64,000 nucleotides of DNA. Source: Camarhynchus parvulus. Its lineage: Eukaryota; Chordata; Aves; Passeriformes; Thraupidae. The stretch is from positions 85,208,546 through 85,272,545 of the forward strand of contig NC_044573.1 of the NCBI RefSeq assembly GCF_901933205.1, read 5' to 3'. Shown here one piece after another: positions 1 to 13,925 of the stretch (positions are counted from its first letter, which is position 1; the number at the start of each line of letters is the position of its first letter). The notes beneath the pieces were generated by a model. It made no database searches. It was not told where the DNA came from and saw nothing but the letters and a program-made list of their open reading frames with translations. Both the position numbers and the translations under genes were made by a program.

Positions 1-3000
1 ATGCTTTATCCTCACAATATATGACCTTCTCTACTTCCTAGGAAGAATGGTCACGTGTCTTAAAAATTTTTTTTGGATAATGATTGGGGGAACATTTTGC
101 TTCATATTAAAGGTGGTCTAGAACTTTTATTTCCATACAATTCACCTTTCATCATCTTCTGATCGGCACCTTTAGAAAAGATATTTTAAAAGCAAGACAG
201 AGAGCAAAAGTATATTGAATTTTTCAGTATACTTCAAATATGAGAAAGCCAAAAGTGAAGGCAGATGTTAAGGTTATCTCAGTAACATTAACTCAGTTCT
301 ATGTATCTTTGCTGCTATTTATTCTTCAGAGCAGATTCCATCTGTTTGAAAAGGGATGCAGAATGGAAGCACTGCTTTTGCCTCCTATGAGAGCATAACA
401 CCTTAACTCACCAGCTCACTTGCAATTCTTGCAATTTCCTAACCTTGCTGCTGACTCAACACACAACACATAATTTCCCTGTTCTGTGCCTGGTTTTCTC
501 TTTCTGTCTTTGTCATCTGTTTGAAGTCTTTGAACCAAGGCTGGGTTTTGGTTTTGGTTTTGGTTTTTTTGTTTTTTCCTGAAATATATATTCAGCATCT
601 ATCTAAGCATCTATAACATCTAAGAGTGAAGTCCAAAATTAATTAGGCTGTTTTAAGTATTGACCAGCAATTGTGCATGTACACTGCATTACAGTTTTCT
701 GTACTTCAGAAGAGCAAAAGGAGGAAACAGACAGTAAATTCCATCTTTAATATGACACTGACAATTCTTCACATAATATTTTCATTGACAAATCAGGAAA
801 AGTCTATTAGATCTAAAAAATACAAAGATAAAATGAATTAACTGTGGTTACATATCTGAAAGACAGAAATTCTGATGGAAGTAACAATTTCCAGAAACAT
901 AAGAAATCTCTATAATTAGTTCTTTATTGTTAGTGCAGTCAGGACAGAAACAATTAGTTTTAATTTACGGTAGCACAAATAGGATAATAGAAAACCCTTC
1001 CATACAGAAGATGCTCAAAAACATTGAGTAGACCAGGATTTAAAATTAGGTGAGCACTTCCTAGAACACACATTTAGCACTCTCTCTTGGATCCTGGAAA
1101 GGCCTAGGTAACTTCTTCAGTTCCCTTGCAATCTTATTTTACAGAATTTGGTAACCTATTTGCTATCTTCTGTGATTTTGAGTAAGAATGTTCCAGACAA
1201 GCCATATTCATTAATTTTCAATTATCTGATGTATTTCAAATTAATTTATTCTAGAAACTCATATGCATACTAGGACAGAGAGCAGATGAGCAGATCATGG
1301 AATTAAAGGTGTTGTTTAATTATTATTACTTGGTTAACTCCAAAAGAATAAGAAAATGACAGCCCATGTACCAGGTAGAGCTAAAATCTCTGGAAATAAA
1401 AGATTGTGCTTTTTGAGCTGTACACTTCTAGAGCTGTACAGACCTCCAGAGTATTCCTCTCTCAAACAATTCCCCAGCATGCCCCAATGATGTTTTTAAA
1501 CAGTGATAAATTGATGGATTTCAGTAAATAAAGTTAAAAAAAAAAAAAGTGGCAAAGACCAGCAGTTATGGTTTTGCAGAAACTGTTTCAAATTAAAAAT
1601 GAAAGTATTTTTATGGTTGAAGATGACATTAGAACTGTTCTTCCATTGTTGTAAAAGAATCTGCAAAACTTCTGAAATAAGCTCAAGCCTGTTTTGTTTC
1701 CTGTGTAAAGAAAGATCTGGAATAGCCATAGTTTTCCACCTAAAAGGCCTATGAGAAACAGTGCTTAGGATGATAGTTAACTATTTAACTTAATTCCTGT
1801 AAACACTATGATGCATCTCTCAATATTAATCTAATTGACCCGAATTAGACATCTTTTCTTCTCTGCTGACTGTGCATAGAACCAAGAGAAACTGTTAAGT
1901 GCTCTTATTAATTTAGGAACCAACCTCCCTCATCCTGCCTTGAGAGTGATGCCTACCAGAGAACAGCTGGCTTTCATACAGCCTGGAAGTTTTTCTGTAG
2001 CTGATAATTCTGAGCACTTAAAAGGAGGTTTCAAACTACCCTACCCAAATTCTGCTTTATGACTTTGTTACAAGGAGGAGAGGATAAGCTTTGATAAAAG
2101 AAACAAAAAATATTAAAGGCAAATGCCTGGACTAAGCTATAATTTCATAATATGATCTGTGCAGGGACACAGACCCAGGTAGAACACAGAATCTTTGCAG
2201 CTGATGTATTTTAAATGGTTTTTTTTCTGCTGGAGTTGTTCTGTGCACCAAATACTAATTAATTACATTTGGAACATCTGTGACTATGAAGAAAATGTGT
2301 AGTTTTTCCTAGTTTTATATATTAAAAAAAAAGAAGATAATTTAACCTGTGTTAAAAAGCAAATAGGATTAAGACTCAAAAGTTCTTGTTTTTGGTACCT
2401 GTATTTAGATTATTTTTACTTTACTAAAATTTAATAAATTGAACTTCATTTGAAATAAAACCCCACTTATACCACTTATAACTAGCAATTTTAACAAGGC
2501 TATTATATGACTTCTAACATAAACTAATTTATGGCAATCTTCATTGGAAGATAGTATCTATGAAACAAAGGGAATAAAAATTTCCTGTAGACACATTTCA
2601 TGCAAAGCAGTTTGGTCTGCTTCATAGAGCTCCTCCATTTTTCAGTTATTGATTACTGCTACCATTTTTCAACAAATCTGATTTACCAGTCTTCGAAGCA
2701 CAGAAAACAAGAAGCATAAAAAATGGAGAAAGTTTTAATGAAATTATTAAAATTATTCTGCCATATTTTACAGGGCAAATTACAGGGGGGGTTATTTATC
2801 AAAATCTGTAAAGTTGTTGGCAATTTCAGCATCACTGCTTTGCTGCTAAGTGGTAATTAAACCATTTTACACACCACATGAATCAAAGACCATTTTTTAT
2901 GACTGCTCAGTTAAGGTTCCTGTCAGTCAATCACATCAAAAAGATTAGGAGTAAAACTGCAGAGTGACAAACATTTCCTACCTTTCCTTTTACAACAATG

Positions 3001-6000
3001 TAAGTTTATCATCAGGTTAAATCTCTGGTGAAAAAAGAAGAAAAAGTGTTAATGATATCAAAGGATTCCAACAATATCTTCAGGTAAGGAAAGGCCTATG
3101 GCAGCATTGCTTTAGAAAGATTAATTATCTTTCTATGTTTACTTGGTGCAAGGAGAGTTTGTGTATTATTATTCTGTTTCTTAATCATTGTCTGTGCTTT
3201 TGGATATAAGTTTTCCAGCTCAATCAAATTCTTTATTCTCCTAAATATGCTAATCAGATTCTCATTTTCTCATTACTTTGGCCATGAAATATAATTTTAT
3301 TTTGTTTGTTCCTTTGTTTGAAACTTTTCAGTTAAACTGTAAAGTGTATTACGCAGGCCAATTCTTAAAACACCTAAGTTAGGAGATTAGTCTCCTTAAG
3401 CTCCCTGGATCAGCAAAAGAGAGGTAGTATTTCTCAGAGTGATGTTTACCACAATGTGCATACAAGCGAGGATTGTAATGTACATGCTTCAAATTACTCT
3501 CTGGAGGGATGGCTCATGCTCTCTCCTGACTGTACAGAGCAACTGTGCAGCCTGGCTGTTCCAGACACCTAAGAATGTCTGTCATTTCACCCTTTTATCT
3601 AGCCATCTGCTTGTATGGCTTCTACTGTCAACTCTACTCGTTAGAGATCTTGTAATTGGTTTTCTTGGCATTTCTAGTTCATTTGTACGCTAGAGAAAGA
3701 AGTCTTAGATAAACTCTTCTACACACAGACCGACCTAACAGCCTGCTGATATTAAAAGGATCCATCGACCTTTGCCAGCTCCTGGCCATGCAGTTCTTCA
3801 CTGTGTTGAACCCAAATCAGATTTCTGCTAGCTTAGCATCCCATTGGATTGGCACACAGAATGGCTCACTGAAAGGGCAAGCATGACTTATACATGGGAG
3901 GGTGCAGGAATATATAACAAAGTTGGGTAAGCAGAACTACTGCCATAGAGGGAATAAGCTGTAAAATAATTTTGGCCTGTTTTGTTTGCCTGCCCTGCTA
4001 AATGCAAATGATAGTGTATTTAACAATCCCTTTGTGTTAAATTAATTTAGCGGTTATAACAAGAATTATGTGGAAAATGGAAGACTACATTTCAATCTCA
4101 AAATATAAAATATGCTTCCTAAAATCTCAGGACTTTGAAACCTCATATCCTGTTGGTCTATGAAAGAAATTTCGTGCCAAAAGCTGCTGAGTAGAATGAG
4201 GTCTTTGTACTTGCCTGGCATTTCCATGTTCTTAGTTCCAGCTCTAAGACACTGTGTCCTAGGATTTCCTTCCTCAACCACTCTGCATCCTTCACAGCCT
4301 ATGGTATGCACAGTTCCTGGGCCCAGTTTTGTAGCATGGATATGGCTGATTGACTGACCAAAAAATGTAAAATTTGGCTCACATTTAATAAGGGTCAGTA
4401 AATAGGTTAGGTGTTTTTTTTTTTTTTTTTTTTTATTTCCACTACTCACAGATTTCTACAACACACAGAAACTCACTATCTTTTTATACCAGTAAAGCTG
4501 TGCTGGGTGTGCCTGGGCAGGGGGTAATCATCTTCAGAGCAGCCCACGTGGTGCTGTGTTTTGGATTTGTAACTAATATTGGACCAAAACCTTGCTGAAT
4601 GGGTTTGAAGATGCTCAAAGATTCACCAAAAATTCAAAGCTACCAATGTGGAGCACAACAGCAAAAGTTTATTCCTAAGGATAAAACCTACCATAAGCAT
4701 CTCCACAGCTAGTTTGCACAAATTCCATTCCTCGGAACATATGTAAAGAAACAAAACCTTACTTATGTATTTGCAGTTTTAGAGAAACTGAGAGCTAGAA
4801 TAATAAATAAAAATTCTATACTCTGCCAGTTCCTCGTCTAATGTAGTAAAAATTTATCTGGCACTTTCAGATACAAAGAACAATACTTTTTTTGTGTGTG
4901 TTATGCTTGTTTTTTTTATAACATGTGACGCTGCACTTGCCGACCACTTTTTAAAAAATTATTTACTGCTTTTGTAAGAGTTTTCTTTATTTCAAAAAAG
5001 AAATAAAAATTATAATAGTATTTTTCTTTATTATTAAGTTCCAAACCAACATCACTGTAATTTTAGAAGTGAAAGCATTTTCCCTATAATTAATCTAAAT
5101 TATTACTAAGCTTTTGAAGTCAACTTTTTCTGAAATATATTTTTTTCTTTTGATTACTGTTTTGGCATCTGTGTTGAAGTTATATAGTCTCCCACTATAA
5201 TAAGGCAAATATTAGACTGGTGTAGTACAGCACCTGGCAAATACCTGTAGTGTGATAAAACACCCTCATTTTGTTTGCAAGTAACATTCTGTACCTTGCC
5301 ACATATTTAGTGGATTAACAAGTTACTGGAACGGTTCACAGAAGACCAAAGAGCCCAGATGTGCTAAGGTATATGCACACCTTAAGTTAATATTCTACAA
5401 GCACATCTCTAAAGAAAAACAAGCCAAGGAAGTTTTCATCAGGTGTATGCCATTATAGCAGCAACATGATCAACACTAGGCCCTGCATTTGAACATCAAT
5501 TACAAATGACCAACAGTATTAAAAAGATCTTGTTCTCCATATAAAAGGAGAACACATGTCCAGCATGCAAAATGGAAGTGCACATTACATGCTGTCACTT
5601 CAACCAAATGGGGCATCTGTGGGAGAGCAAGTCACTCTGCCTTCTTTTTTTCTGCTTCAGGTCACTAACTATTGAAATAGGGGAATCCGAAACTAGGATA
5701 TCAGGAATTCAGCTGACATAACCATTGTACCTATATGTGTACAATATATACAATCATAAGGCTGTGAATAAAACTAGTGCTATCTTCATATATGTAACAG
5801 TTTGAATTTTCAGTTGGAGCAATTCCAAAGAAAATATCCACTTTAACCTCCCATTTCAATATTATGTCCTATACAAATAACAACTGATTTAATAATAGAA
5901 AAGCATTCTGGGTTAGTTTTCAATACTGTAAGGAGTAAAATCTAAGTATCGTTACATTTTTTTTAAATAAAGGACAGGGAAGATTTTTCTGTGGCAGAAA

Positions 6001-7084
6001 AATATCATAAGTTTTCAGCATGCTGTTTAATGCTTGATGCATGCTGGAGTCCCACTTATTCATGAAGCAAAGCATTACAAGAATCCAAGCCTTCAAACTG
6101 AAGATTGTAAATGTCATACAGTGCTGTTCCAGCAAAAATAAGTACATTTTTAACACATATTGCATCATTCATCACTTGTCTTTAATCTCAACATTAAACT
6201 GAGAATGATTGGTTTGTTTTGGAAAAAGAAAAAGCCAAAGAAGTACATGAAAATTTTTACCAACTCCCAATGTGCAAGCTTTACAGAGTTATTTTAAATG
6301 CACAAGCCTTGAGAACAGAACTTGAAACAACATTTCCATAATATTCACTGCTATGTTTATGTTCTTATTATGAATAAAACAGCATGATAACATCTTCCAG
6401 AATTAGTTCATTATAAATACTTTTATATAAAAACTGAAATGTAAATGAAAGTAAATTTAACTAGAAATAATTGATTCATTGCTTCTTCTGTCACACTAGT
6501 TAATAACATGAAAGGCTCCAAAATAAGACATCAGCTCCACAGAACTCTCATTTGAAAATGTTCAAGTTACAAAATTTATTCAGCTACAGTAACTGATGGC
6601 ATATGCTGTCAATTATACATAAATTTCATTCACTCAAGATGTTATTCTTTCTGTTTTCACACACACACATGCCCCCCTCCTTAAATAAACTGTGACAAAG
6701 CAGTAATTGAAACAGGATTTTCAGGTAATTCCAAGGATTTTCTGTAATTTTTCTTTAAACCTTATACCCCTGTACTGACAAAGAGTAATTTCTTGAGGAA
6801 GATTTTACTGCCACAGACATTAGAACTGAGGGCTTCTCCAACAAGAGAACTCAGAATTGACACTGATGCAGAAATATGTTTATAATCATCAGAACCTACT
6901 CTGTCTCTCAGACAGCTGGACTACAACTCCATGGCTTAGTGTATTGCAATGATTTTTGCAGTCTCCTCTGGATCTCCCTCTTATTCTCCGTCAGCTCTGA
7001 AGATCAGACTCTCTCAAGTCTGCTACTCTCTGCATTGTATTGTACATCTTTTCCTTTTTTCTTTTTTTCTCCCTATTCACGAAA
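1..7084. other. AT-rich intron with little recognisable content
   Basis: No exon, RNA gene or clear transposon was recognised. Small items: a TTTTGG-type run at 543-577, a run of 21 T at 4414-4434 and a short CA run near 6658. At about 4545-4575 a stretch resembles part of an avian LTR, but it is too short to call. Confidence 0.5.
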
Positions 7085-7290
7085 CCCCACCTGAAGCGCC
7101 GTATCCAGCACTGGGGGCCCTAATATAAAAAGGATGTGGAGCTGCTGGAGAGAATCAAGAGGATGCCATGAAGATGATCAGCAGGCTGGAGCACCTCTCC
7201 TATAAAGACAGGGAGAGTGAGAGATCTGAGGTTGTTTCCCCAGAGAACTGAAGTCTATGAGGAAATTCTGTCCTTTTTAGTGGGGGATCC
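7085..7290 (+). mobile_element. CR1 LINE fragment, plus strand
   Basis: The segment follows the avian CR1 consensus near the end of the second open reading frame: the stretch around TGGAGCTGCTGGAG, then GAAGATGATCAGCAGGCTGG, then GGAGCACCTCTCCTATAAAG. Only about 200 bp remain and the reading frame is broken, so it is a dead 5'-truncated copy. Similarity fades after about 7240 and the right end is approximate. The pentamer repeat begins about 150 bp further on. Confidence 0.72.
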
Positions 7291-7435
7291 TCACCACCAA
7301 GAAAACCAGACAGAGGGAAGCAATGAGACATCTTTGGAACCCAAGGAGAAGTGACACATTTCTACTTAATCTCTGTCACTCCCCCTGTACTGCTTTCCCC
7401 CACCCCCGCTTTTTCCTTTTCCTGTTTCCTTTCCC

Positions 7436-7640
7436 TTTCCTTTCCTTTCCTTTCCTTTCCTTTCCTTTCCTTTCCTTTCCTTTCCTTTCCTTTCCTTTCC
7501 TTTCCTTTCCTTTCCTTTCCTTTCCTTTCCTTTCCTTTCCTTTCCTTTCCTTTCCTTTCCTTTCCTTTCCTTTCCTTTCCTTTCCTTTCCTTTCCTTTCC
7601 TTTCCTTTCCTTTCCTTTCCTTTCCTTTCCTTTCCTTTCC
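7436..7640 (+). repeat. (TTTCC)n pentanucleotide microsatellite, about 41 perfect copies
   Basis: From 7436 to 7640 the sequence is an uninterrupted TTTCC repeat, about 205 bp and 41 units. Imperfect pyrimidine-rich units lie just before it, from about 7410, and a T-rich edge follows. One strand is all pyrimidine and the other all purine. The three open frames across it (FLSFP-type and KGKER-type repeats) are products of the repeat, not genes. The assembled length may be wrong, since such tracts are hard to sequence and highly variable. Confidence 0.97.
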
Positions 7641-10600
7641 TTTTTTCTCCATTCTTACTATATTAAAATTTATCCATTTTTTGGTATGAACATCTAACCT
7701 TGTTTTGTTTTCATCATGTGTTTTTGGTATATTCAAACCTTTCAGGGTTCAATCAGTTTTAATCACAGAGGGTTCCCTTTGCTCTTCTATGCCTAGAACA
7801 AATGGCAACAGCATGGTCCTGTGGGACACAGAGCAGGTAATTTTTGCTGTCTACTTTTCCAGTCTTAAAGTGTAATTTAGACATATATTTCACTTAAATA
7901 TGCACATATATGTATATATATATATATATTTTTTTTTTGCAATAGTTACATAATATACAATATGTATACATTACCAGATACCAAATGACCTGTAAAATGA
8001 GGCAGGAGAATCTCTGTTAGACAAATGAATGAATTTTAAATTAAATTTAAACAATTAAATGAGGATTTAGGAAAGTTTAAAACCACTGACATTTACATAA
8101 CACAAGAACTATATCATGCTTCAGCTTCTTTGGGTTGCTAATCTTCCCTTAGTCTCTATTTACTCCCTTAACCATCACAAAAATGGTATTAAAGAGATAG
8201 AGATGGAAGAGATAGAATATACCCACTAGAAACAGTTAGGAGAAAACTGCAAGTCCATTTGTGAAAGGGGAGACATTTTATTTTCCTATTACTCTATATT
8301 TTGAATTTTTCTTTTCTACTAATGTACTTCATCTGATTCTGCTTTTTTATTCTATTATTTATCTTAATAGCCATCTGTTGGAAAGTTGACGTGTGATTTT
8401 GATTGCAATGGACTTCAAGACTCCAAAGTGCTACTTGAGAATGGATCGAGACTCAATAGTTCTACTCCCACTGAAAAAAACTCTAGATCACAATTTTCCA
8501 TAAATACATTCTCATTGTATTTTCAGTTGGTGATGAAAACCCACTTTTACACACAGTATAAAATTTTATACTTTGAATGACATTTTTTTTGAGAAATTTA
8601 ATGACTGTATAATAATTAAGCATTTTGAGTGTGCATTTCAATGAACAAGAAACCAACTCCTGAACTTTTAAATCTTGAAACTTAAAGCCTTGAACTTTAG
8701 AGGTTTCCATCAACTCAACAGCCAAACTAGGAATGCATCACAGACCATCATGAAAATAGAACTATGACCACATCCTTAACTATTTATACATGTAAGTATC
8801 TGCTTGGTAAATCAAATTTAGAGCTACTATGAATCTAAACTAGTGCAAACATATAGTTTTACATAGTCCTGGAATGCCTATGTTTTCAAAATTAGAATGA
8901 ACGTCTCCAATAATGCATTACATGCAATTGTCATCTTTATATAATAAAAAATAAAACAAAATGCCTGGTAAATGAAAATTACATTTTAAATGTTTGTATT
9001 AGAATAATACTAGAAAATTACATTTATTTAATTAGAAAAATTAGAAGTAAGAGAAGAATAATTCTGATGATTGATTGCAATAGTTTCAAGAAAACTGAAA
9101 ATTTTCCATTTTCCCACAGATTGCTATCCTGTAGATGTAAAAATTTATTGTCCATAGAATAGAGCTATACTTTATCTTCAAATATTTCGCCAACATACAG
9201 CAGAAATTTGCAGTATGGGTAAAGTATGGTCAGACATCAATGTCTCGAGTCACTTGATACTTTAAATATATTATGACACGAAAATGGGGCAAGTAATGGA
9301 AGCAGGGAATATAGAGTAAATAAATAGGTAATGAGACTTAGGCTGATACTTTCTATTCTCATGTGGAAATAGCCTCATTTTCTTTCCAAGGTAAAATGGT
9401 CCATGCTTTTCCTTAATGTTTACAAGCACTCAGTGTCAAAGTCGTCCTATACAACTTTTTCATCAGGAGAGGGGAAAAAACAAACACGCTCAGAGCATGA
9501 CTGGGGTGTTAATACAGATTGATTGTTGGTATTTTTCCATCAACTGCAGAAACAATCTACACTCTGTTCCCGGCTTAGCTATTTAGGTTTTGTGCCTCTG
9601 GCGTGAACAGAATCATATTTATGCTTAACACATAAACTAATATTAATACTTTTAGGTTTTGCAGGCTTGCCATAACACATGCATCTTCCTGATCTTCAAA
9701 AAAACAGTACGAAAGTAAGGACCGAGGACTGTCAATAAAAAAAATAATTTGGTCTACAGAATTTTTATTACAAGTCACCAATCACATGTCCTGAAACAAA
9801 GAAAAATCTTGTTTTTCTATATATGTAGAGAAATGCAAAGTATGAAACACCATTTATGCTCTCAGATGCATACAGGACTACCCAAAGTGAGGATGACCAG
9901 GCCTCTATTAACCTATATCAGCATGTTGTGCTCCCAAATCAACAGATGTCTCCAATGAGCTCAGCATCACTGAATGCACATCAAAGGCACAATAGGATCT
10001 ATGTGCAGGCAACTGACCAATTGTTTTTCAGAACAGCCTGACAAACAGCAGCAGTGTTTTGACAGTAGCATCACTGGCATCACAGCTATCTCTGTTAACT
10101 TAGTGACACTATTTCCAAAATAAGAGATACCTCACTCATTCTTCTTTGCTGTTGACCATCTGCAGAGTCTGTACCAACACAAACTAATTTTTTTTCTCCT
10201 CCTTTTTTTCAGATAAAATGCCAAAAATTCCTTTGCTCTTTCTCTACAAGTTACTAAACTTGTCCAATGCATACATGTATATGATTCTTCAGCACTCTGA
10301 AGTCTTTTTCATGGTGCCATTACAATCTTCAGATCACCATTATTGTGAGAAAAATCTGATTTTTTTTGTTTATAGAGACAAAATTAAAAATTATAAGGTT
10401 TGATGCTTTTAATTTTGTTATAGTTGCAATCTTCATCTTTGGTTTTAAAACAGCTACAGTTTCTTAACTACCCTGATTTTTTATGCTGTACAGTTTAATT
10501 TATATTATTACCATTTCTATATTAAAAAAAAGTCAAATGGTAAATTTCAACCATTACTGTCCTCATCTAACCCATAAACTCTGGTAAACCAAAATATTTT

Positions 10601-13339
10601 CTTAATATTACTATTATTTATAAAAATCTGATTTTATCTTTCATAGTCTCATGAAGTTGTTATAGTGTCACAAATGTAACTATACAAAGGCTGTATTTTG
10701 TAAATGATAAAAAGCATGTCAACAAATTACAGCAATGACATCCCTGCAGTCTACAGATTGAGAAAAACCACAGATGAATGACTAAGGGAGAAAAAAAAAA
10801 GGACAGAAGAAAATAAGAAGCACTGATTTAAAACCTGTTAAGGAACAATAATGAATGCTGGCACAATCCATGAACAGGACATTCTAGACTCATTGTGAGG
10901 ACTTATTTCAGGGAACCCTGCCAACAAAAACAAATAATGCAGGCCTCAGCAACCTCTAGATTTCTTCCAATAAGGAGACATAATCAATCAATGGTATCAT
11001 ATTCCTGAGAGATTTTTTTTCTCCCCTTTTAATACAATCTATATATAAATTCATCCTTTGAGTTTTTGTGAAATCAAGAAAAGAAAAAACATCTCCATGA
11101 AAAACAGAACAATAGAGAGAAAAGGCAGTTCCTCAGGAAAGAGAAACTGCATTACTGGATTTGGACAAGAGAACTGTGTTATCAGACATGCTTTATTATC
11201 TTCAATGCATGTGCTGCAGTTAGCAAGCTGTAATTCAGAAAAGCAAACACATAAATTGTTGGTTAGAATAAAACAGTAGAGTTCTGTGTTGCAATACAAT
11301 TTGATATGAAACTGAATTTTAGACCATGGCTTGCAAAAAAAATCCAACAAAACATTTTCCCACAAAATACAGTTTTTTAACTACCAGTGACATACTGAGA
11401 ATTTCTTATTTCTATTTTACCTGAAGCATAATACACAGTTTCTGTTCATGCAACAAATAATGAAATGCATTCAATTCAACTTTGAAGTTTGATTACTCCA
11501 ATCTATGTTGACACTAGTTAAAATAAAAAGATGAGAAAAAGATGAACCTGAATCTTCTAATATGTACGATATCTGTGTTTTCTTTAAAGGCTGGGAAGAC
11601 CTATTTATTCTTTTATATTTTAGTTTAATTTCCATAGGAACACAATGCGATCGACGCTGAATTAAAGAGGAAATCCCTCAGGAAGAGTTCATCTCTCTTG
11701 GGTGTCTGATGTACCACCCTGATATATAGTCTAGCTTTGGCTAGACTTCACACTAACTGTTGTGCAATCATGAGATAAAAATAGACCTGAAAAATGCTGA
11801 AAAGGATACCTCCACTGCCCCTAACTAAATCCATGCCTGTAATTGTTAAAGAGACTTCTGAAGAAAACAACCTTTTCTCTGACTATATACTATATTTTTA
11901 GAAAGATCATAGAGTTTTACATTTCTTCTGGCTGCTGAGAAATACAACACTGTTCTCCAGCCTTAGCTAATGTTTCTGTGCTGAACACATACATTACATC
12001 ACATTGCTATAAACTCTGTGTAAATGGACAGAAACCACATTGATACTTTAGAAGAACTTTAGCTACATATAAATTTGGAAGTGTATCAAATTATTTCTTT
12101 GATAGCACTTTACAAAAAGTTCAATTGCATATTGTACTGGACTCCCTGATCTACGCCTAACACAGTATGAAGTCACAACTGGTGCTAGTATGGCTAACAG
12201 CAATAGCAAAAATGGGATCTTAAAGGTAGAAGCAGCACTGCTCAAGGGATTCAATACCTACAGATTAAAGCTTTCAACATTGATTATTGAAAATTGCAAG
12301 ACTGCAATTAGAGAACTAAGATCTCAGTAAAACTGATATAAACAGGAACAATAAAGCTACTTCCCTAAATCTAGCAACATGGTACAAATTATACAATGTG
12401 TCACACAAAGGAAGCTCCATTCAAACATTTCAGGAATACCGGGCATTTTGCTAAGATGTGTTGTTATACACTGGCTAAGGAACAAATAACTGACAGATAA
12501 CACTTGCTGTTTTAAATTGGAAAAGAAATCATTCCATGGAAGAAATTATATGTAGTGTTAGTGTTCCTAGGCTATCAGGATATTGATATCAGGAAGTTGA
12601 TATTGTTAAGTACCATCTAAGCTGTCTATGTGGACAGCATCTATTTACTTACAGTGGTTTAGAGTAATGATTTTCAAACTATAAATTATAGAGCACAGAA
12701 TTCTATAACTACTGATCACATCAAAGATTCCATAAGATATCATGGGGAAAATCACACTGAGTAAATAAATTTTATATATGCTAAAAAACATATACAATAA
12801 AAACCATTTCTAAATACAACCATCAGTCCAATAAATACAGTTAGTTGTTCAGTGCTTTCTGCAAATAAAACGGGGGAAAGGTGACATTTAGAAGTGTAGC
12901 CTTTCTTGAATTATTGATAAAAAGACATTAATTCTTACAAAAGTCCCACTACCAATGGAACTTAAATGAATAAATGTTTGACGCATTAATACTGAATAGT
13001 AAATATTTTATGCCTCATATCTAAGTAGTCTCAAATTGAGCACCTACATGGTTTGATCCTTTGTTAAAATCACTATGACAGCCAGTATCTCCCAATACAG
13101 ACTGAGATCAGCCTCAGGAAAATGAGGTAACATCTTCTGTCAGTAACATGAGAACTGAAGGAAGAACTTCTTGTTCTCCTTTGTTTAAAAATTCTTCATT
13201 ATGAATGAACTAAAAATAAATGGAAAGTTATGCTCTGGCATAAAACTCTGCAAGTCACATAGTCCATCTACCTACTAAAAATATTTACGTAAGGTTTCTA
13301 AAGGCTGAATTCAGCACAATCTTGTCTTTCACTCGTTGA
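7641..13339. other. AT-rich intron, nothing recognised
   Basis: No exon or transposon was recognised. A short TA-rich run lies at 7905-7930, followed by a T run. The open frames here are short and lack domain-like composition. Confidence 0.5.
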
Positions 13340-13600
13340 GGCTGAACAGGCTGTGACTGAAGGAAAGTCCAGGGGCTGAGATCAAGCTCTACAGGGGGAT
13401 CCCAATTTCAGGAACCTGTGAAGCAGCCCTGAGACTCCTCACAACCCATAAACCTTCGGCAGCCAACCAGGTGGGGATAGGGCAGTGCCAGGAGCATCCA
13501 AGGGAGATTTAAGGGCTCCAGGGAACATGGCAAAGTGGGCTGTGGCACAGCAGGGAGTGCAGGCAGTGCTCCTCTCAGACCATCTGAGAGCAGCCAATAG
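13340..13600. other. GC-richer segment of unknown origin
   Basis: This stretch is clearly richer in G and C than the surrounding intron and has repeat-like wording (GCAGGGAGTGCAGGCAGTGC, CAGCCCTGAGACTCC). It directly abuts the minus-strand CR1 fragment. It may be a further decayed part of that element, an old LTR or another interspersed repeat. I could not identify it. Confidence 0.35.
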
Positions 13601-13925
13601 AGGCAAACTGAGTCAACAGACTCAGCAGCCTCCCTAGACAGTCAGACCCCAGCCTATACTGTTTAAAAGGGATTTTCCATCCTGGATACAAGACTTTGCT
13701 TTTCAATTCCTCTCACTAGTCCAGGTCACTCTGATGGAAGATTAACTGCTGCTACCCCAGCACCATCAATTAGATAATGTCCACAAACTTGCTAAATGGG
13801 CACTCCATTCCTTCTTCCAGTTCATGAAAATAAATTTAACTGTGTTGGTTTCGCTACTGATTGCTGAGTGATACTACTGGTTACTGGACACCAGATGAAT
13901 TTTGCGTCACAGAGTTTATTTTCTT
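13600..13925 (-). mobile_element. CR1 LINE fragment, minus strand
   Basis: Read on the minus strand, this is a decayed part of CR1 second-frame (reverse transcriptase) sequence. On the plus strand the antisense landmarks are CCCCAGCCTATACTG (about 13650), CACAAACTTGCTAAATGG (about 13781), and the phrase around ACTACTGGTTACTGGACACC (about 13873), which corresponds to the antisense of the usual CR1 segment. Many small indels leave no open frame. Left limit is approximate. Confidence 0.65.

Noticed and set aside
4066..4449. 127-codon minus-strand frame
   Set aside because: Its start reads through the T21 homopolymer (poly-Lys) and no domain is seen.
4500..4640. Possible LTR fragment (GTGCTGTGTTTTGGATTTG)
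   Set aside because: About 20 bases resemble an avian LTR, but similarity does not extend on either side.
7323..7736. Three overlapping frames of 112-124 codons (two plus, one minus)
   Set aside because: They are translations of the TTTCC pentamer repeat and its edges.
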